Both the position numbers and the translations under genes were made by a program. From Bradyrhizobium sp. LTSP885 (GTDB lineage: Bacteria; Pseudomonadota; Alphaproteobacteria; Rhizobiales; Xanthobacteraceae): a stretch of DNA of 64,000 nt. Below are positions 18,665 to 27,391 of this stretch, piece by piece; positions within the stretch are counted from its first letter, which is position 1, and the number at the start of each line of letters is the position of its first letter. The notes under the pieces are model-generated. The model was not told where the DNA came from. It was given only the letters and a program-made list of their open reading frames with translations, and made no database searches. The stretch covers positions 52,148-116,147 of the forward strand of contig NZ_JYMT01000019.1 in assembly GCF_000938305.1 (NCBI RefSeq). The letters are read 5' to 3'.

Positions 18665-19873
18665 ATGCTTTTGCGCCAACCAGAAGTGTCGCCGAAGGTT
18701 CTTGTCGTCGAAGATGAAATGATGCTGCGCATGCGCGCGGTAGACATCGTCGAGGACGCGGGCTTCACTCCTATCGAAGCGGTGAACGCCGACGAGGCGT
18801 TGGCCATTCTCGAGTCGCGCTCGGATATCGAACTCCTGTTTACGGACATTCAGATGCCCGGCAGCATGGACGGCCTCAGGCTGGCTCACGCCGTCCATGA
18901 GCGATGGCCTTCCATCAAGATTATCCTTGCTTCCGGTAAATTGGTGCCGACGGACGCGGAAAAGCCCGCCCATAGCCGCTTTTTTGGAAAGCCGCTGGAG
19001 GTCAAGCAGATGATTGCGGAAATGCAGCAAATGATCGGGCAGGGTTCCCTGAGCATCATCCAGGCTGATCTTTCTCCGGTTCTCGCAAAGGCCATGCAGG
19101 CGGAAACCCGGAAAATCTCCGACGCCTCACGATCAACGAACCCTGTTTCCAATGAATTGCTGACGGCAGAAAATGACAACCTTCGCCTGTTGCTCGAGCA
19201 AGCAAGCATCGACGCAGAGGTGCTGCTTGCGCAGGCTGGCATCGACGCAAAGGAGCGCGAGGCGGCTGACAAGCTGCAGAAATTAATTCTGGAGGAGCTG
19301 CACCACCGCATCAAGAACACCTTGGCGACAGTGAGCGCCATTGCCTCACAAAGTCTGCGGACCGCAACGAGTCTCGAACATGGGCAACACGCGATCGAAG
19401 GACGGCTGGTCGCGCTCGGTCGAGCGCACGATCTGCTTTTGCAGGCGAGATGGGCAAATGCCGACTTTGCAAACACGATCCGCGGCGCAATAGCGCCGTA
19501 TGACAACGAAGAAGGCGTCGGGAGATTTTCGATCGCGGGTCCCGACATCAAGATCACGTCCGGAGCTGTGATCGCCCTCGCGATGACGCTAAACGAACTT
19601 TGCACCAATACCACGAAATTCGGGGCGCTCTCGATGCCGACCGGAAGCGTCGACATTGTATGGAAGATTGACGAGCCGATGGAGCGGCTGCAGCTAACCT
19701 GGTCCGAAAAAGGTGGTCCCTCAGTCAGTGCACCTTCCCGACAGAGCTTTGGAACGCGATTGATCGGATCTCTTGGCCAACAATTGAAAGGTCAGGTCAA
19801 ATTGGCGTATGACGCAACAGGCTATGTGTATACGCTGGACGTTCCCATGTCGTCGCTTGTCGCACCGGCCTGA
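18665..19873 (+). CDS. Receiver domain - HWE-type histidine kinase hybrid
   Basis: A 402-residue cytoplasmic protein. Residues about 10-130 are a CheY-like receiver with phosphoacceptor Asp61 (LLFTDIQMPG) and a conserved KP (FFGKPLEV). A helical linker (DNLRLLLEQASIDAEVLLAQ) leads to an H-box ELHHRIKNTLATVSAIA (His213/His214), then an ATPase domain with N-box LNELCTNTTKFGALS, the WSEKGG tryptophan motif of HWE kinases and GTRLIGSL. Such receiver-first kinases relay signals to PhyR/EcfG or single-domain receivers. No transmembrane or sensor domain is present. ATG 18665 is preferred over TTG 18629. Confidence 0.88.
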   Translation: MLLRQPEVSPKVLVVEDEMMLRMRAVDIVEDAGFTPIEAVNADEALAILESRSDIELLFTDIQMPGSMDGLRLAHAVHERWPSIKIILASGKLVPTDAEKPAHSRFFGKPLEVKQMIAEMQQMIGQGSLSIIQADLSPVLAKAMQAETRKISDASRSTNPVSNELLTAENDNLRLLLEQASIDAEVLLAQAGIDAKEREAADKLQKLILEELHHRIKNTLATVSAIASQSLRTATSLEHGQHAIEGRLVALGRAHDLLLQARWANADFANTIRGAIAPYDNEEGVGRFSIAGPDIKITSGAVIALAMTLNELCTNTTKFGALSMPTGSVDIVWKIDEPMERLQLTWSEKGGPSVSAPSRQSFGTRLIGSLGQQLKGQVKLAYDATGYVYTLDVPMSSLVAPA

Positions 19874-20345
19874 AGAAAGCGGCTATCTCCATTGTTCTGC
19901 GCTGTGATCAGAGATTCTGTTCACCTCCTTTTTGGCCCTTAACCGACGTGCTGGATCGAGCCGACCACGTCCGCTCCTGACGGCAGCACGGACATGGACT
20001 GACCGGATTTGCGAGTACAAGCCCCCGCTAGAGCATGCTGCCGGTGATTAAACGGATGAAGCACTGACCGCCCAAGGGCAGGCCTTTTGCGCAAACCGTC
20101 GCGCCGGTGGCTCATACGTGCAGAATGTCTGCTTTGGGGGCTACGCAGACTACGCAAAGCAACTCCGGGATGTCGCCTCACTGTTGTGAGCGTTTCGGAT
20201 CGAGCAAATGTGGACTCGCGTGATCAACAAAATCAATAACTTATTCGGAGCTGGAAAAGGGCTTGTTCGCTTTGTTGAACAGGGTCCAAATGCTGCGAAA
20301 TTACGTGTGTCTGTTTTCTCCGTGTGACGCCGATTGGGAAAGCGC
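19874..20345. other. Intergenic region with two dispersed repeats
   Basis: About 470 bases without a supportable gene. A 70-base segment at 19941-20010 aligns with 35281-35350 at about 71% identity in the same orientation. A shorter piece at 20154-20180 matches the repeat family seen at 16477 and 18021. The stretch looks like accumulated repeat debris. Confidence 0.65.
19941..20010 (+). repeat. Dispersed repeat, left copy of a pair bracketing 20-35 kb
   Basis: Aligned base by base with 35281-35350: the blocks CCGACGTGC, GTCCGCTCCTGA and CGGATT are shared, about 50 of 70 positions in total. Both copies are intergenic and in direct orientation. Confidence 0.6.
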
Positions 20346-20795
20346 ATGATAACTCGTCCAGCGAACATCGCCGATCTACCTGCGATAGAGCGTATCGTAT
20401 CGGATGCATACCGCGTGTACGTCGAGAGAATCGGAAAACCTCCAGGACCTATGCTGGACGACTATTCAGCGCACGTACGGAACCATGCCGCCTGGGTGGC
20501 GGAAGTTAGCGATCAGGTAGCAGGGGTGCTGATCCTCATCGACGAAACAGACCACCTTCTCCTGGATAACGTCGCCGTTGACCCGAGCCATCATGGTCGC
20601 GGTATCGGGCGCGCGTTGTTGAATTTTGCTGAACAAGAAGCAGTCCGTCGCGGCTATCGCGAGATAACCTTGTACACACACGAGAAGATGACGGAAAATC
20701 TGGCGATGTATCCCGCTCTCGGATGGGTAGAAACAGAGCGTCGTGAGCAGAACGGTTATCAGCGCGTGTTTTTCCACAAGTCGCTTGGAGACTGA
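20346..20795 (+). CDS. GNAT-family N-acetyltransferase
   Basis: A 149-residue acetyltransferase fold. MITRPANIADLPAIERIVSDAY is the typical GNAT opening, and the acetyl-CoA-binding motif A is VDPSHHGRGIGRALLNFAEQEA, with the R/Q-x-x-G-x-G/A loop as HGRGIGRA. The motif B region is NLAMYPALGWVETER. It transfers an acetyl group from acetyl-CoA to an amine on an unidentified acceptor. The start at 20346 follows GGGAAAG. It is single, flanked by repeats upstream and an opposite-strand peptidase downstream. Confidence 0.85.
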   Translation: MITRPANIADLPAIERIVSDAYRVYVERIGKPPGPMLDDYSAHVRNHAAWVAEVSDQVAGVLILIDETDHLLLDNVAVDPSHHGRGIGRALLNFAEQEAVRRGYREITLYTHEKMTENLAMYPALGWVETERREQNGYQRVFFHKSLGD

Positions 20796-20928
20796 TTGGC
20801 GTGCAGTTGTTTGCTACTCTGGCTTGACTAACCAGATCTCCGAACCGTCCGTTTGACACGCAGGGAAGGCGGACGACTTCGCTTTCCCCCATTTTTGGCG
20901 GCCCTCCCATTTGGAAGCGCAATGGGAC

Positions 20929-23124
20929 TCAATCGAATGAACGGCTGATCTTCGGCAATTCCTGCATCGCCCCTCCAAGCCTGTCACAGAGGAAGGCGAG
21001 CGTGTCGCATTCGCGATTGATGGATTTGCCTAACGCATTGCCCTCGGAGTGGCCGGCACGCCGCTCAACGCCCAGGTACACCGCGCTGTCCGGCGACAGG
21101 GCCTGCATCGTTGCCACGAACTTGTACGAATGAGCCGGCGCAACCCTGTCGTCGTTATCCGCCGTCAGAACCAGCAGCGGCGGATACTTCACGCCCTTGC
21201 GGATGTTGTGAAGCGGCGAATAGGCGAAGAGCGCCTTGAAGTCGGCTTCGTTGGCTTGAGGATTTCCGTATTCCGGAATCCAGTTGATGCCGAACGTGAA
21301 TTTCGTGAACCGCAACATGTCGGTGACTGGAACCGCGGAGACGACTGCTCCGAAAAGCTCGGGCCGCTGCAGCATGGCTGCCAGCACCAGCAGGCCGCCA
21401 TTGCTCGCGCCGTTGATACCCAACCTGTCCGGGCGCGTGTAGCCGTTGGCCATCAGCCATTCGGCCGATGCGATAAAATCGTCGAATGAGGCCTGCTTGT
21501 GGGTGCGTCGACCTCCGTCATGCCACGGCTGGCCGTATTCGCCTCCGCCACGTATGGAGGCAAGGGCGTAGACGCCACCCATCCGGACCCAAGCGGCAAT
21601 CTTGTCACTGTAATAGGGCCACAATGCGTAACCGAAGCCACCATAGGCGTTGAGCATCGTCCGATTGCTGCCGTCGAGCTGGATGTCGCGTTGATGGATC
21701 AAGGTCATCGGGACACGCGCGCCGTCCTTGCTGGTCACGAAAATCTGCTGGACCACAACATCGGCAAGGCTGTGCTTCGCCGCGGACGGACGAAACAGGG
21801 ACGGCTTGCCGGTCTCCAGGTCCAACCACTCAATGCGGCTCGCTTGCTTGTAGTCATTGACCTCGAGCAGCAGATGGTCGTCGTCCCTGAAATGCCGTCC
21901 AAACGACACGCTCTCGAAGCCGCCGAGGTCAACGGTCGACAGGTGCTTGCCGCTGAGATCATGAATGGCGACGCGCTGATTGACGTCTTGGTAGTGTTTG
22001 ACGACCAGCTTGCTGTCGAACACCGCAGCGGAATTTAGCGGCGCCTCACTTTCGGCAATCACGGTGTGCCATCGATCCGGTTTTGGATCGGATTGGTCAA
22101 TGCGCACAAGCCGCCATTTCGGTGCATCGAGGTTGGTGATCGCATAATGCGTCGGACCGACATTTGCGATCGGATAGAAGCCCGCTGAACCGATTGGGAA
22201 GATTTCCGCAATCTGGGTGGCATCGTGGAGGGGCGCGACGAAATAACCGGCCTTTTCCGACGTTCCGACCCTGGCGACGATCTTGAGCAGGTCGGCATCA
22301 ATGGATGACGCGACCTGAAAATAATAGTCACGCGCATCCGTCTGCCGGAAAATGACTCGATCGGCCGACTGCGGCTCTCCAAGCCGATGCAGACACACGA
22401 TCTGGCCGCGGCGGTTCCAATCGGCGGGATCGTTGTCACCGGGGTAGCGGGAATAATAGAAACTGTATCCGTCACGGGACCAGGCAACCGTCGTATGCTT
22501 GCACCAGGCCAGAACGTCGGGCAGGTCCTGGCCGGTCTCGACGTCGCGGACTCGCATCGTTTCTCGATCGCTTCCGGCTTCGGACAAGAGGTAAGCGACC
22601 TTGGTGCCGGGCCGGTCGGGGAAGATCGACTGGATTGCCACCGTGCCGTCGGACGACAGGGCGTTTGCGTCGATCAGCGTCTTTCGCGGGCCACCTGGAT
22701 GCTCCTGAACCCCGGCACTACGCTGATCGTCCAGGCCTTCGGAGAAAAGCGTGAAGTAGCGTCGGCCATATCGCGCCGGAACCGTGGTCCGCGGATAGTC
22801 CAGGGCCGCATTCATGAAATCATGAAGCTGCTTTCGGATCGGCAGGGAGTCTATCAATGCGCGCGTGCGGACGTCCTGAGCGTCAATCCAGGCCTTCACA
22901 TCGGCCCGCGCTGAATCCTCGAGGGGTCGATACGGATCAGGGATGTTGACGCCATGAAAGGTGTCCACAGTGCTGTCGCTCGGGGCAGGCGGCGGATTGC
23001 CGTTGCTGGCGGCGAGGCCGTTCACTGCCTGGCCAAACGCCCGATCGGCCACGACCAGCGCGCCGGATGCGACCCCACTCAGGACGGCCCGGCGGGTCAG
23101 CCGGCTCCCTTCGTTCAGCTTCAT
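20929..23124 (-). CDS. Prolyl oligopeptidase family serine peptidase (S9A), Tat-exported
   Basis: A 731-residue protein. The N-terminus has a twin-arginine signal (RLTRRAVLSGVASGALVVADRAFG). A seven-bladed propeller covers roughly residues 90-440, and an alpha/beta hydrolase domain carries the nucleophile near residue 574 in INGASNGGLL, the acid in DNDDRVAPAHS and the histidine in AGHSEGNA. It cleaves short proline-containing peptides, here apparently in the periplasm. The opening VDTFHGVNIPDPYRPLED is characteristic of S9A. The ATG at 23124 has a G-rich ribosome site (TTGGGGGG). The gene diverges from the IclR-type gene. Confidence 0.9.
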   Translation of the reverse strand: MKLNEGSRLTRRAVLSGVASGALVVADRAFGQAVNGLAASNGNPPPAPSDSTVDTFHGVNIPDPYRPLEDSARADVKAWIDAQDVRTRALIDSLPIRKQLHDFMNAALDYPRTTVPARYGRRYFTLFSEGLDDQRSAGVQEHPGGPRKTLIDANALSSDGTVAIQSIFPDRPGTKVAYLLSEAGSDRETMRVRDVETGQDLPDVLAWCKHTTVAWSRDGYSFYYSRYPGDNDPADWNRRGQIVCLHRLGEPQSADRVIFRQTDARDYYFQVASSIDADLLKIVARVGTSEKAGYFVAPLHDATQIAEIFPIGSAGFYPIANVGPTHYAITNLDAPKWRLVRIDQSDPKPDRWHTVIAESEAPLNSAAVFDSKLVVKHYQDVNQRVAIHDLSGKHLSTVDLGGFESVSFGRHFRDDDHLLLEVNDYKQASRIEWLDLETGKPSLFRPSAAKHSLADVVVQQIFVTSKDGARVPMTLIHQRDIQLDGSNRTMLNAYGGFGYALWPYYSDKIAAWVRMGGVYALASIRGGGEYGQPWHDGGRRTHKQASFDDFIASAEWLMANGYTRPDRLGINGASNGGLLVLAAMLQRPELFGAVVSAVPVTDMLRFTKFTFGINWIPEYGNPQANEADFKALFAYSPLHNIRKGVKYPPLLVLTADNDDRVAPAHSYKFVATMQALSPDSAVYLGVERRAGHSEGNALGKSINRECDTLAFLCDRLGGAMQELPKISRSFD

Positions 23125-23355
23125 TTGTCCCCCCAACGAGGCGTTCGCCTTTCAATGACGGCTGGGGATCAAAACTACCATAGATTTTATATTTGTAACT
23201 GGGACCCCTTCGGACGGCTCTGGACGACCTGTCCTGACGCTTGAAATGAGGAATCGCCGGATGTGAGCGGATTGCTGCGCGGCGTGGACCGTAGGGAGTC
23301 TTCGTGTGGTACTGTGAAAGTTACCCTTGGGCAGTACCCACGCAAGGAATGCGTC

Positions 23356-24164
23356 GTGGCCAACGAACCTGATAGTCCCAACGACGGGCCACTGGATCGC
23401 GCTATTGCCATCCTGGTCTTCGTGGCCGAGCAGAAGAAGGCGCTCTCGGCTGCCGAAATCGCCGCCGCGCTCTCCCTTCCACTCCCGACCGCGCATCGCC
23501 TCATCGGCAATCTTGAAAGCCGCGGCCTCATCCAGAAAGCCCTCGGGACGAAACGCTATGTCGTCGGAAGCAAGCTGGTCACGCTCTCGGCCAAGACCAT
23601 CGGGGCGGCGTTTCGCACCGTGCGCCGGCACGCGGTTCTAAGTGCGGTCGCCGACCGCATCGGAGAGCAGTGCGAGATCGGTGTCGTCCGCGACAACGTC
23701 GTGGTCTACGTCGACAGTGTCCGATCCAAGCCGCAGCAAGGATTGCAGTTCAATCCCGGAGATGCAGCTCCACTGCACTGTACGTCGACGGGCAAAATCT
23801 ACATGAGCCGGCTGCCTGAGAGGGTCCGACAACGGTTGGTCCATTCACTTCCGCTGGTCCGGTACACCCCGACGACGATCGCCGATCCCGAAGCGTTGTT
23901 GGCGCTACTGGAGGAGACGCGGCGCAGAGGCTGGGCGAAGACGAACGAGGAATTCGTTCGAGGGGTGGTGGGGTGCGCCGTGCCGATCGTCTCTCCGGAG
24001 GGCGACCTCATCGCCTGCCTGGGAGTTTCTGTGCCGGCGGCGCGCGTTGGCTCGCGGGCCTTGATGCCTTCATTGCTCCTTTGCAGGACGCAGCGTCCTT
24101 GTTGTCCCAGACGATCCTGCAGGATCATGAAGATGAAGTCTATATTTCTCAGTTTTCGGAATAA
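23356..24164 (+). pseudogene. IclR-family transcriptional regulator with a C-terminal frameshift
   Basis: An IclR regulator: winged helix (DRAIAILVFVAEQKKALSAAEIAAALSLPLP in part, then TAHRLIGNLESRGLI) and an effector-binding domain (GDAAPLHCTSTGKIYMSRL, GWAKTNEEFVRGVVGCAVPI). In the starting frame the end becomes an unnatural Cys/Arg-rich tail. Shifting frame near 24056-24058, in a GGG run, restores a normal IclR terminus (GLDAFIAPLQDAASLLSQ) that stops at 24164. A single G missing from the run explains it, either as a real mutation or a sequencing error. Start is GTG 23356 after AAGGA. If functional it probably controls the aminotransferase-symporter pair downstream. Confidence 0.75.
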
Positions 24165-24351
24165 TAACTCTCGTTTTTTGATGTTATAACTCGACCTCGA
24201 ACGAGGTCGGTATATTCTTGGGGCAGTTGATTGAGCTGACTGAAATCCAGGCAGCTCTCTGCAGTCCACGTCGCCAAACCTGAATTGATCGTAGGCACCC
24301 GCCGGCCCCGTCCGGCGAGATGCTCCGCCATGTCACGTCACCGGGGTGATC

Positions 24352-25533
24352 ATGATCCAGCACTATGACGTAGCCGCCGTTCGCAAGGCCTTCCCGGCCG
24401 TCGATCAAATCGTCTACCTCGATAGCGGCTTTCAGACGCCGCTCTCTCTTCCGGTGAAGGAAGCATATGAGCGCTTTCTACGGGAAGGCTTCGAAACGGC
24501 CGGCCCCAAGCAAATCTGGCTCAACCGTCTCGAAGAAACCCGCGCCAAGGTCGCGACCTTCCTTGGCGTCAAGCCGCATGAGATTGCCTTCACGAAGAAC
24601 ACCTCCGAGAGCATGAACATCGCCGCCAATGCGCTACCCCTCGGCGCCGGCGACAAGGTTCTGATGATCCATGGCGATCATCCCAACAACGCTTACGCGT
24701 TCCTCAATTTGCAGAAGAAGGGTGTGGAAATCGTCTTCATTCCCATGACTGATGTTGTGGACGCAGAGAGTTTCCGATCGCACATCGATGACAGGACGCG
24801 TGCGATCTCCATGTCGCACGTCACCTTCCACGCCGGGCATCGGTTTGACGTGGAGAGCGTGGGCGAACTTTGTGCGCAGCGTTCGCTCTATTTCGTCGTG
24901 GATGTGATGCAGGGCATCGGCGTGGTGCCGATCGACGCAAAGGCCATGAAGGCCACTTTCATCGGCTCCGGCACGCACAAGGGCCTGCTCGTGCCGCAAG
25001 GGCTCGGTTTGCTCTACTGGGACGCGACGCGCATCGAACTGGAGCCGGCCTACCTCGCGGCTGCAAGCCTTGCCGAACCGCCGCAGGACTTCATCGCCCG
25101 GCCGGACAACATGGCCTTGCCGGCGACGGCATGTCGGTTCGAACTCGGCAACTTCAATCTTCCGGCCGTCCAAGGCCTCGGCGCAGCGATCGACTTCATC
25201 AACGCGATCGGGATCGAGAACGTCCAGCGCCACTGCTTCGACCTCGGCGACTATCTGATCGAGCGTCTCGATCAGCTCGACGTTGGATTGGTTGGCCCGC
25301 GCGATCGGCAGCACCGCGCGCCGCACATCTACGTCATCGCCCTGCCGGCGGCCGATTGGCTGGACTACTTCACGCAGAACGGCATCCGCGTCTCGCCGGA
25401 GCGTGACGGCATTCGCGTGTCGCTTGGCATGTTCAACACGACGGCCGACATCGACCGGCTGATCGAGGCCATCCGCGCCCGCAACGTGCCGTCAATTCAG
25501 ACCCGCACCGCCGTCCTTTCCAAGCTCGGATAG
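24352..25533 (+). CDS. Class V aminotransferase (cysteine desulfurase-like PLP enzyme)
   Basis: A 393-residue fold-type I PLP enzyme. The opening VRKAFPAVDQIVYLDSGFQTPLS and the segment GVKPHEIAFTKNTSESMN are typical of the class V/NifS-like group. The aspartate that pairs with the pyridine nitrogen is in VVDVMQGIGVVP, and the Schiff-base lysine is in SGTHKGLLVPQGLG. Substrate is not determinable. It sits between an IclR regulator and a dicarboxylate/amino-acid symporter on the same strand, suggesting uptake and breakdown of an amino compound. The ATG at 24352 follows GGGGTGA. Confidence 0.87.
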   Translation: MIQHYDVAAVRKAFPAVDQIVYLDSGFQTPLSLPVKEAYERFLREGFETAGPKQIWLNRLEETRAKVATFLGVKPHEIAFTKNTSESMNIAANALPLGAGDKVLMIHGDHPNNAYAFLNLQKKGVEIVFIPMTDVVDAESFRSHIDDRTRAISMSHVTFHAGHRFDVESVGELCAQRSLYFVVDVMQGIGVVPIDAKAMKATFIGSGTHKGLLVPQGLGLLYWDATRIELEPAYLAAASLAEPPQDFIARPDNMALPATACRFELGNFNLPAVQGLGAAIDFINAIGIENVQRHCFDLGDYLIERLDQLDVGLVGPRDRQHRAPHIYVIALPAADWLDYFTQNGIRVSPERDGIRVSLGMFNTTADIDRLIEAIRARNVPSIQTRTAVLSKLG

Positions 25534-25627
25534 TCCTGTCCGGCCCCGTCCGCAGCGGCACCCCGAGACGCTGAGAAGCGCCACAGCTCGGATGCCATGA
25601 ACCCTTGGTGGCGCGAAGGATCACCTC

Positions 25628-26926
25628 ATGCAGGCAGGCAGCAAAGCTCCAAATTCGAACCGGCTGACCACATACATCATGGTCAGCCTGTTCCTCGGCA
25701 TCACCGTGGGTTACGCGTGCAATACGCTGGCGAGCCCGGAGCAGGCCAAGGTCATCGCCGGCTATTTTGCCATCGTGTCGGACGTCTTTCTGCGAATGAT
25801 CAAGATGATCATCGCGCCGCTGGTGTTTGCCACGATTGTCTCCGGAATTTCCAGCCTCGGTGCGAGCGGCGGCGCAGTCGGGCGAATCGCCGTCAAGTCG
25901 CTGGCCTGGTTCATCACCGCATCGCTGCTGTCGTTATTGGTCGGGCTTTTGCTGGCCAATCTGCTTCAGCCGGGGCACGGTCTTGGTCTGACGCTGCCGG
26001 AGGCAAATGCGACGACCAACGTCCAAACCAGCAGCCTGAACATCAAGGACTTCGCTGCGCACGTCTTTCCCATCAGCGTCGTCCAGGCAATGGCAGGGAA
26101 CGAGGTGCTGCAGATCCTTGTCTTCTCGATATTCTTCGGCTTCGCGTTGAGCGCCGTCAAGACGACGCTTGCCCCTGATATCGCAAGGTCGATCGATCAA
26201 ATCGTTCCGGTGATGCTCAAGTTCACCGATTACGTCATGCGCTTCGCGCCGCTCGGCGTGTTCGCCGCGATGGCCGCGGTCATCACCACGCAGGGGGTAG
26301 GGGTCCTCGTGACCTACGGAAAGTTCGTCAGCGCGTTCTACTTCGGCCTTGCGGTGCTCTGGGTCATCATCATCGGCGCCGGCAGCGTCGTACTCGGCGG
26401 TACAATCAAGACGCTGCTTCGCCTGCTGCGGCAACCGATGATGATCGCTTTCTCGACCTCGAGCAGCGAGGCTGCGTTCCCGAAGATGATCGAGCAGCTG
26501 ATGAAATTCGGTGTCTCGGAGCGCATCACCGGCTTCGTCCTGCCGCTCGGCTATTCGTTCAATCTCGACGGTTCGATGATGTACCAGACCTTTGCGGCCC
26601 TGTTCGTTGCCCAGGCATTCAACATCGACATGCCGATCACGACCCAAATCGCAATGCTGCTTCTTCTGATGGTCACTAGCAAGGGCATCGCTGGCGTGCC
26701 GCGTGCATCCCTGGTAGTGGCGGCCGCAACGCTTCCCACGTTCGGCCTGCCTGCGGGAGGCCTCGTCCTGCTCATCGGCATCGACGCCTTCCTGGACATG
26801 GGACGTACGATGACCAACGTCATCGGCAACGGCGTTGCAACCGCCGTCGTTGCGAAGTGGGAAAACGAGCTGGGTGAACCCGTCGAGGAAGACGCACAAT
26901 TCCTGCCGACGGCAGTGCCCGGATAG
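25628..26926 (+). CDS. Dicarboxylate/amino acid:cation symporter (DAACS family)
   Basis: A 432-residue transporter with about eight helices and two re-entrant loops. Diagnostic blocks are FSTSSSEAAFPKMIEQL (serine-rich HP1 loop) and PLGYSFNLDGSMMYQTFAALF (helix 7, NLDG), then GIAGVPRASLVVAAATLP (HP2). Family members import C4-dicarboxylates, glutamate or aspartate with sodium ions or protons. It begins 94 bp after the aminotransferase gene, with AAGGATCACC before the ATG, and probably supplies that enzyme's substrate. It could be DctA- or GltP-like; sequence alone does not separate them. Confidence 0.92.
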   Translation: MQAGSKAPNSNRLTTYIMVSLFLGITVGYACNTLASPEQAKVIAGYFAIVSDVFLRMIKMIIAPLVFATIVSGISSLGASGGAVGRIAVKSLAWFITASLLSLLVGLLLANLLQPGHGLGLTLPEANATTNVQTSSLNIKDFAAHVFPISVVQAMAGNEVLQILVFSIFFGFALSAVKTTLAPDIARSIDQIVPVMLKFTDYVMRFAPLGVFAAMAAVITTQGVGVLVTYGKFVSAFYFGLAVLWVIIIGAGSVVLGGTIKTLLRLLRQPMMIAFSTSSSEAAFPKMIEQLMKFGVSERITGFVLPLGYSFNLDGSMMYQTFAALFVAQAFNIDMPITTQIAMLLLLMVTSKGIAGVPRASLVVAAATLPTFGLPAGGLVLLIGIDAFLDMGRTMTNVIGNGVATAVVAKWENELGEPVEEDAQFLPTAVPG

Positions 26927-26969
26927 TGTCCGATCGTGCCAATGGCGCTTGAGATGATCGCTGAAGACG

Positions 26970-27162
26970 ATGGCGCGTCCGAAGCTGCTGTGCATGGACG
27001 AGCCGTCCATGGGCCTGTCGCCTCGTCTTCGTCGAGCAGGTGTTCGATATCATTCAGGTGATCAACCGCCAGGGGACCGGCATCTTCATGATCGAGCAGA
27101 ACGCCAACATGGCGCTGTCGATCGCCAATTACGGCTAGATCCTGCGGACCGGGCAGGTGGTT
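26970..27162 (+). pseudogene. livF gene fragment (broken ABC ATPase remnant)
   Basis: A 193-base piece matching the livF region that begins at 16142, at about 90% identity. It covers only the Walker B to D-loop part (MARPKLLCMDEPSMGLSP and onward). A one-base insertion after TCGCCT breaks the frame, and an in-frame TAG replaces TAC in NYG(Y). There is no similarity upstream of 26970. It is a dead remnant left by recombination, right at the upstream edge of the cyanobactin-type cluster. Confidence 0.88.
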
Positions 27163-27391
27163 GTTTGGAGCCGACTCGGCGCGCCTCGGCCCAAAGCCTC
27201 TTGACGAAAATGGAGATTGCATTCACCCTTAAGTTGTGCAAACCTTGCGCATACTTAAGGTAGTGTTCTGTTCTTTCTTCGATCATATTTGAAAACGCAC
27301 TCCGGGGCGTCGAGTACAAATACCAGCGTCAAAAGCATTATGCAGGGGTAAGTCGCGTGGCACGTTACGCAATGCCAGCGATGGGGATGTG
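27163..27391. promoter_or_regulatory. AT-richer leader upstream of the cyanobactin-type cluster
   Basis: This 229-base gap is the only sizeable space before the cluster's first gene and is noticeably AT-richer than its surroundings, with stretches such as TTCTTTCTTCGATCATATTTG. It should hold the cluster promoter, but I cannot fix -35 and -10 boxes with confidence. GATGGGGATGTG immediately precedes the first ATG and can serve as a ribosome site. Confidence 0.4.
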
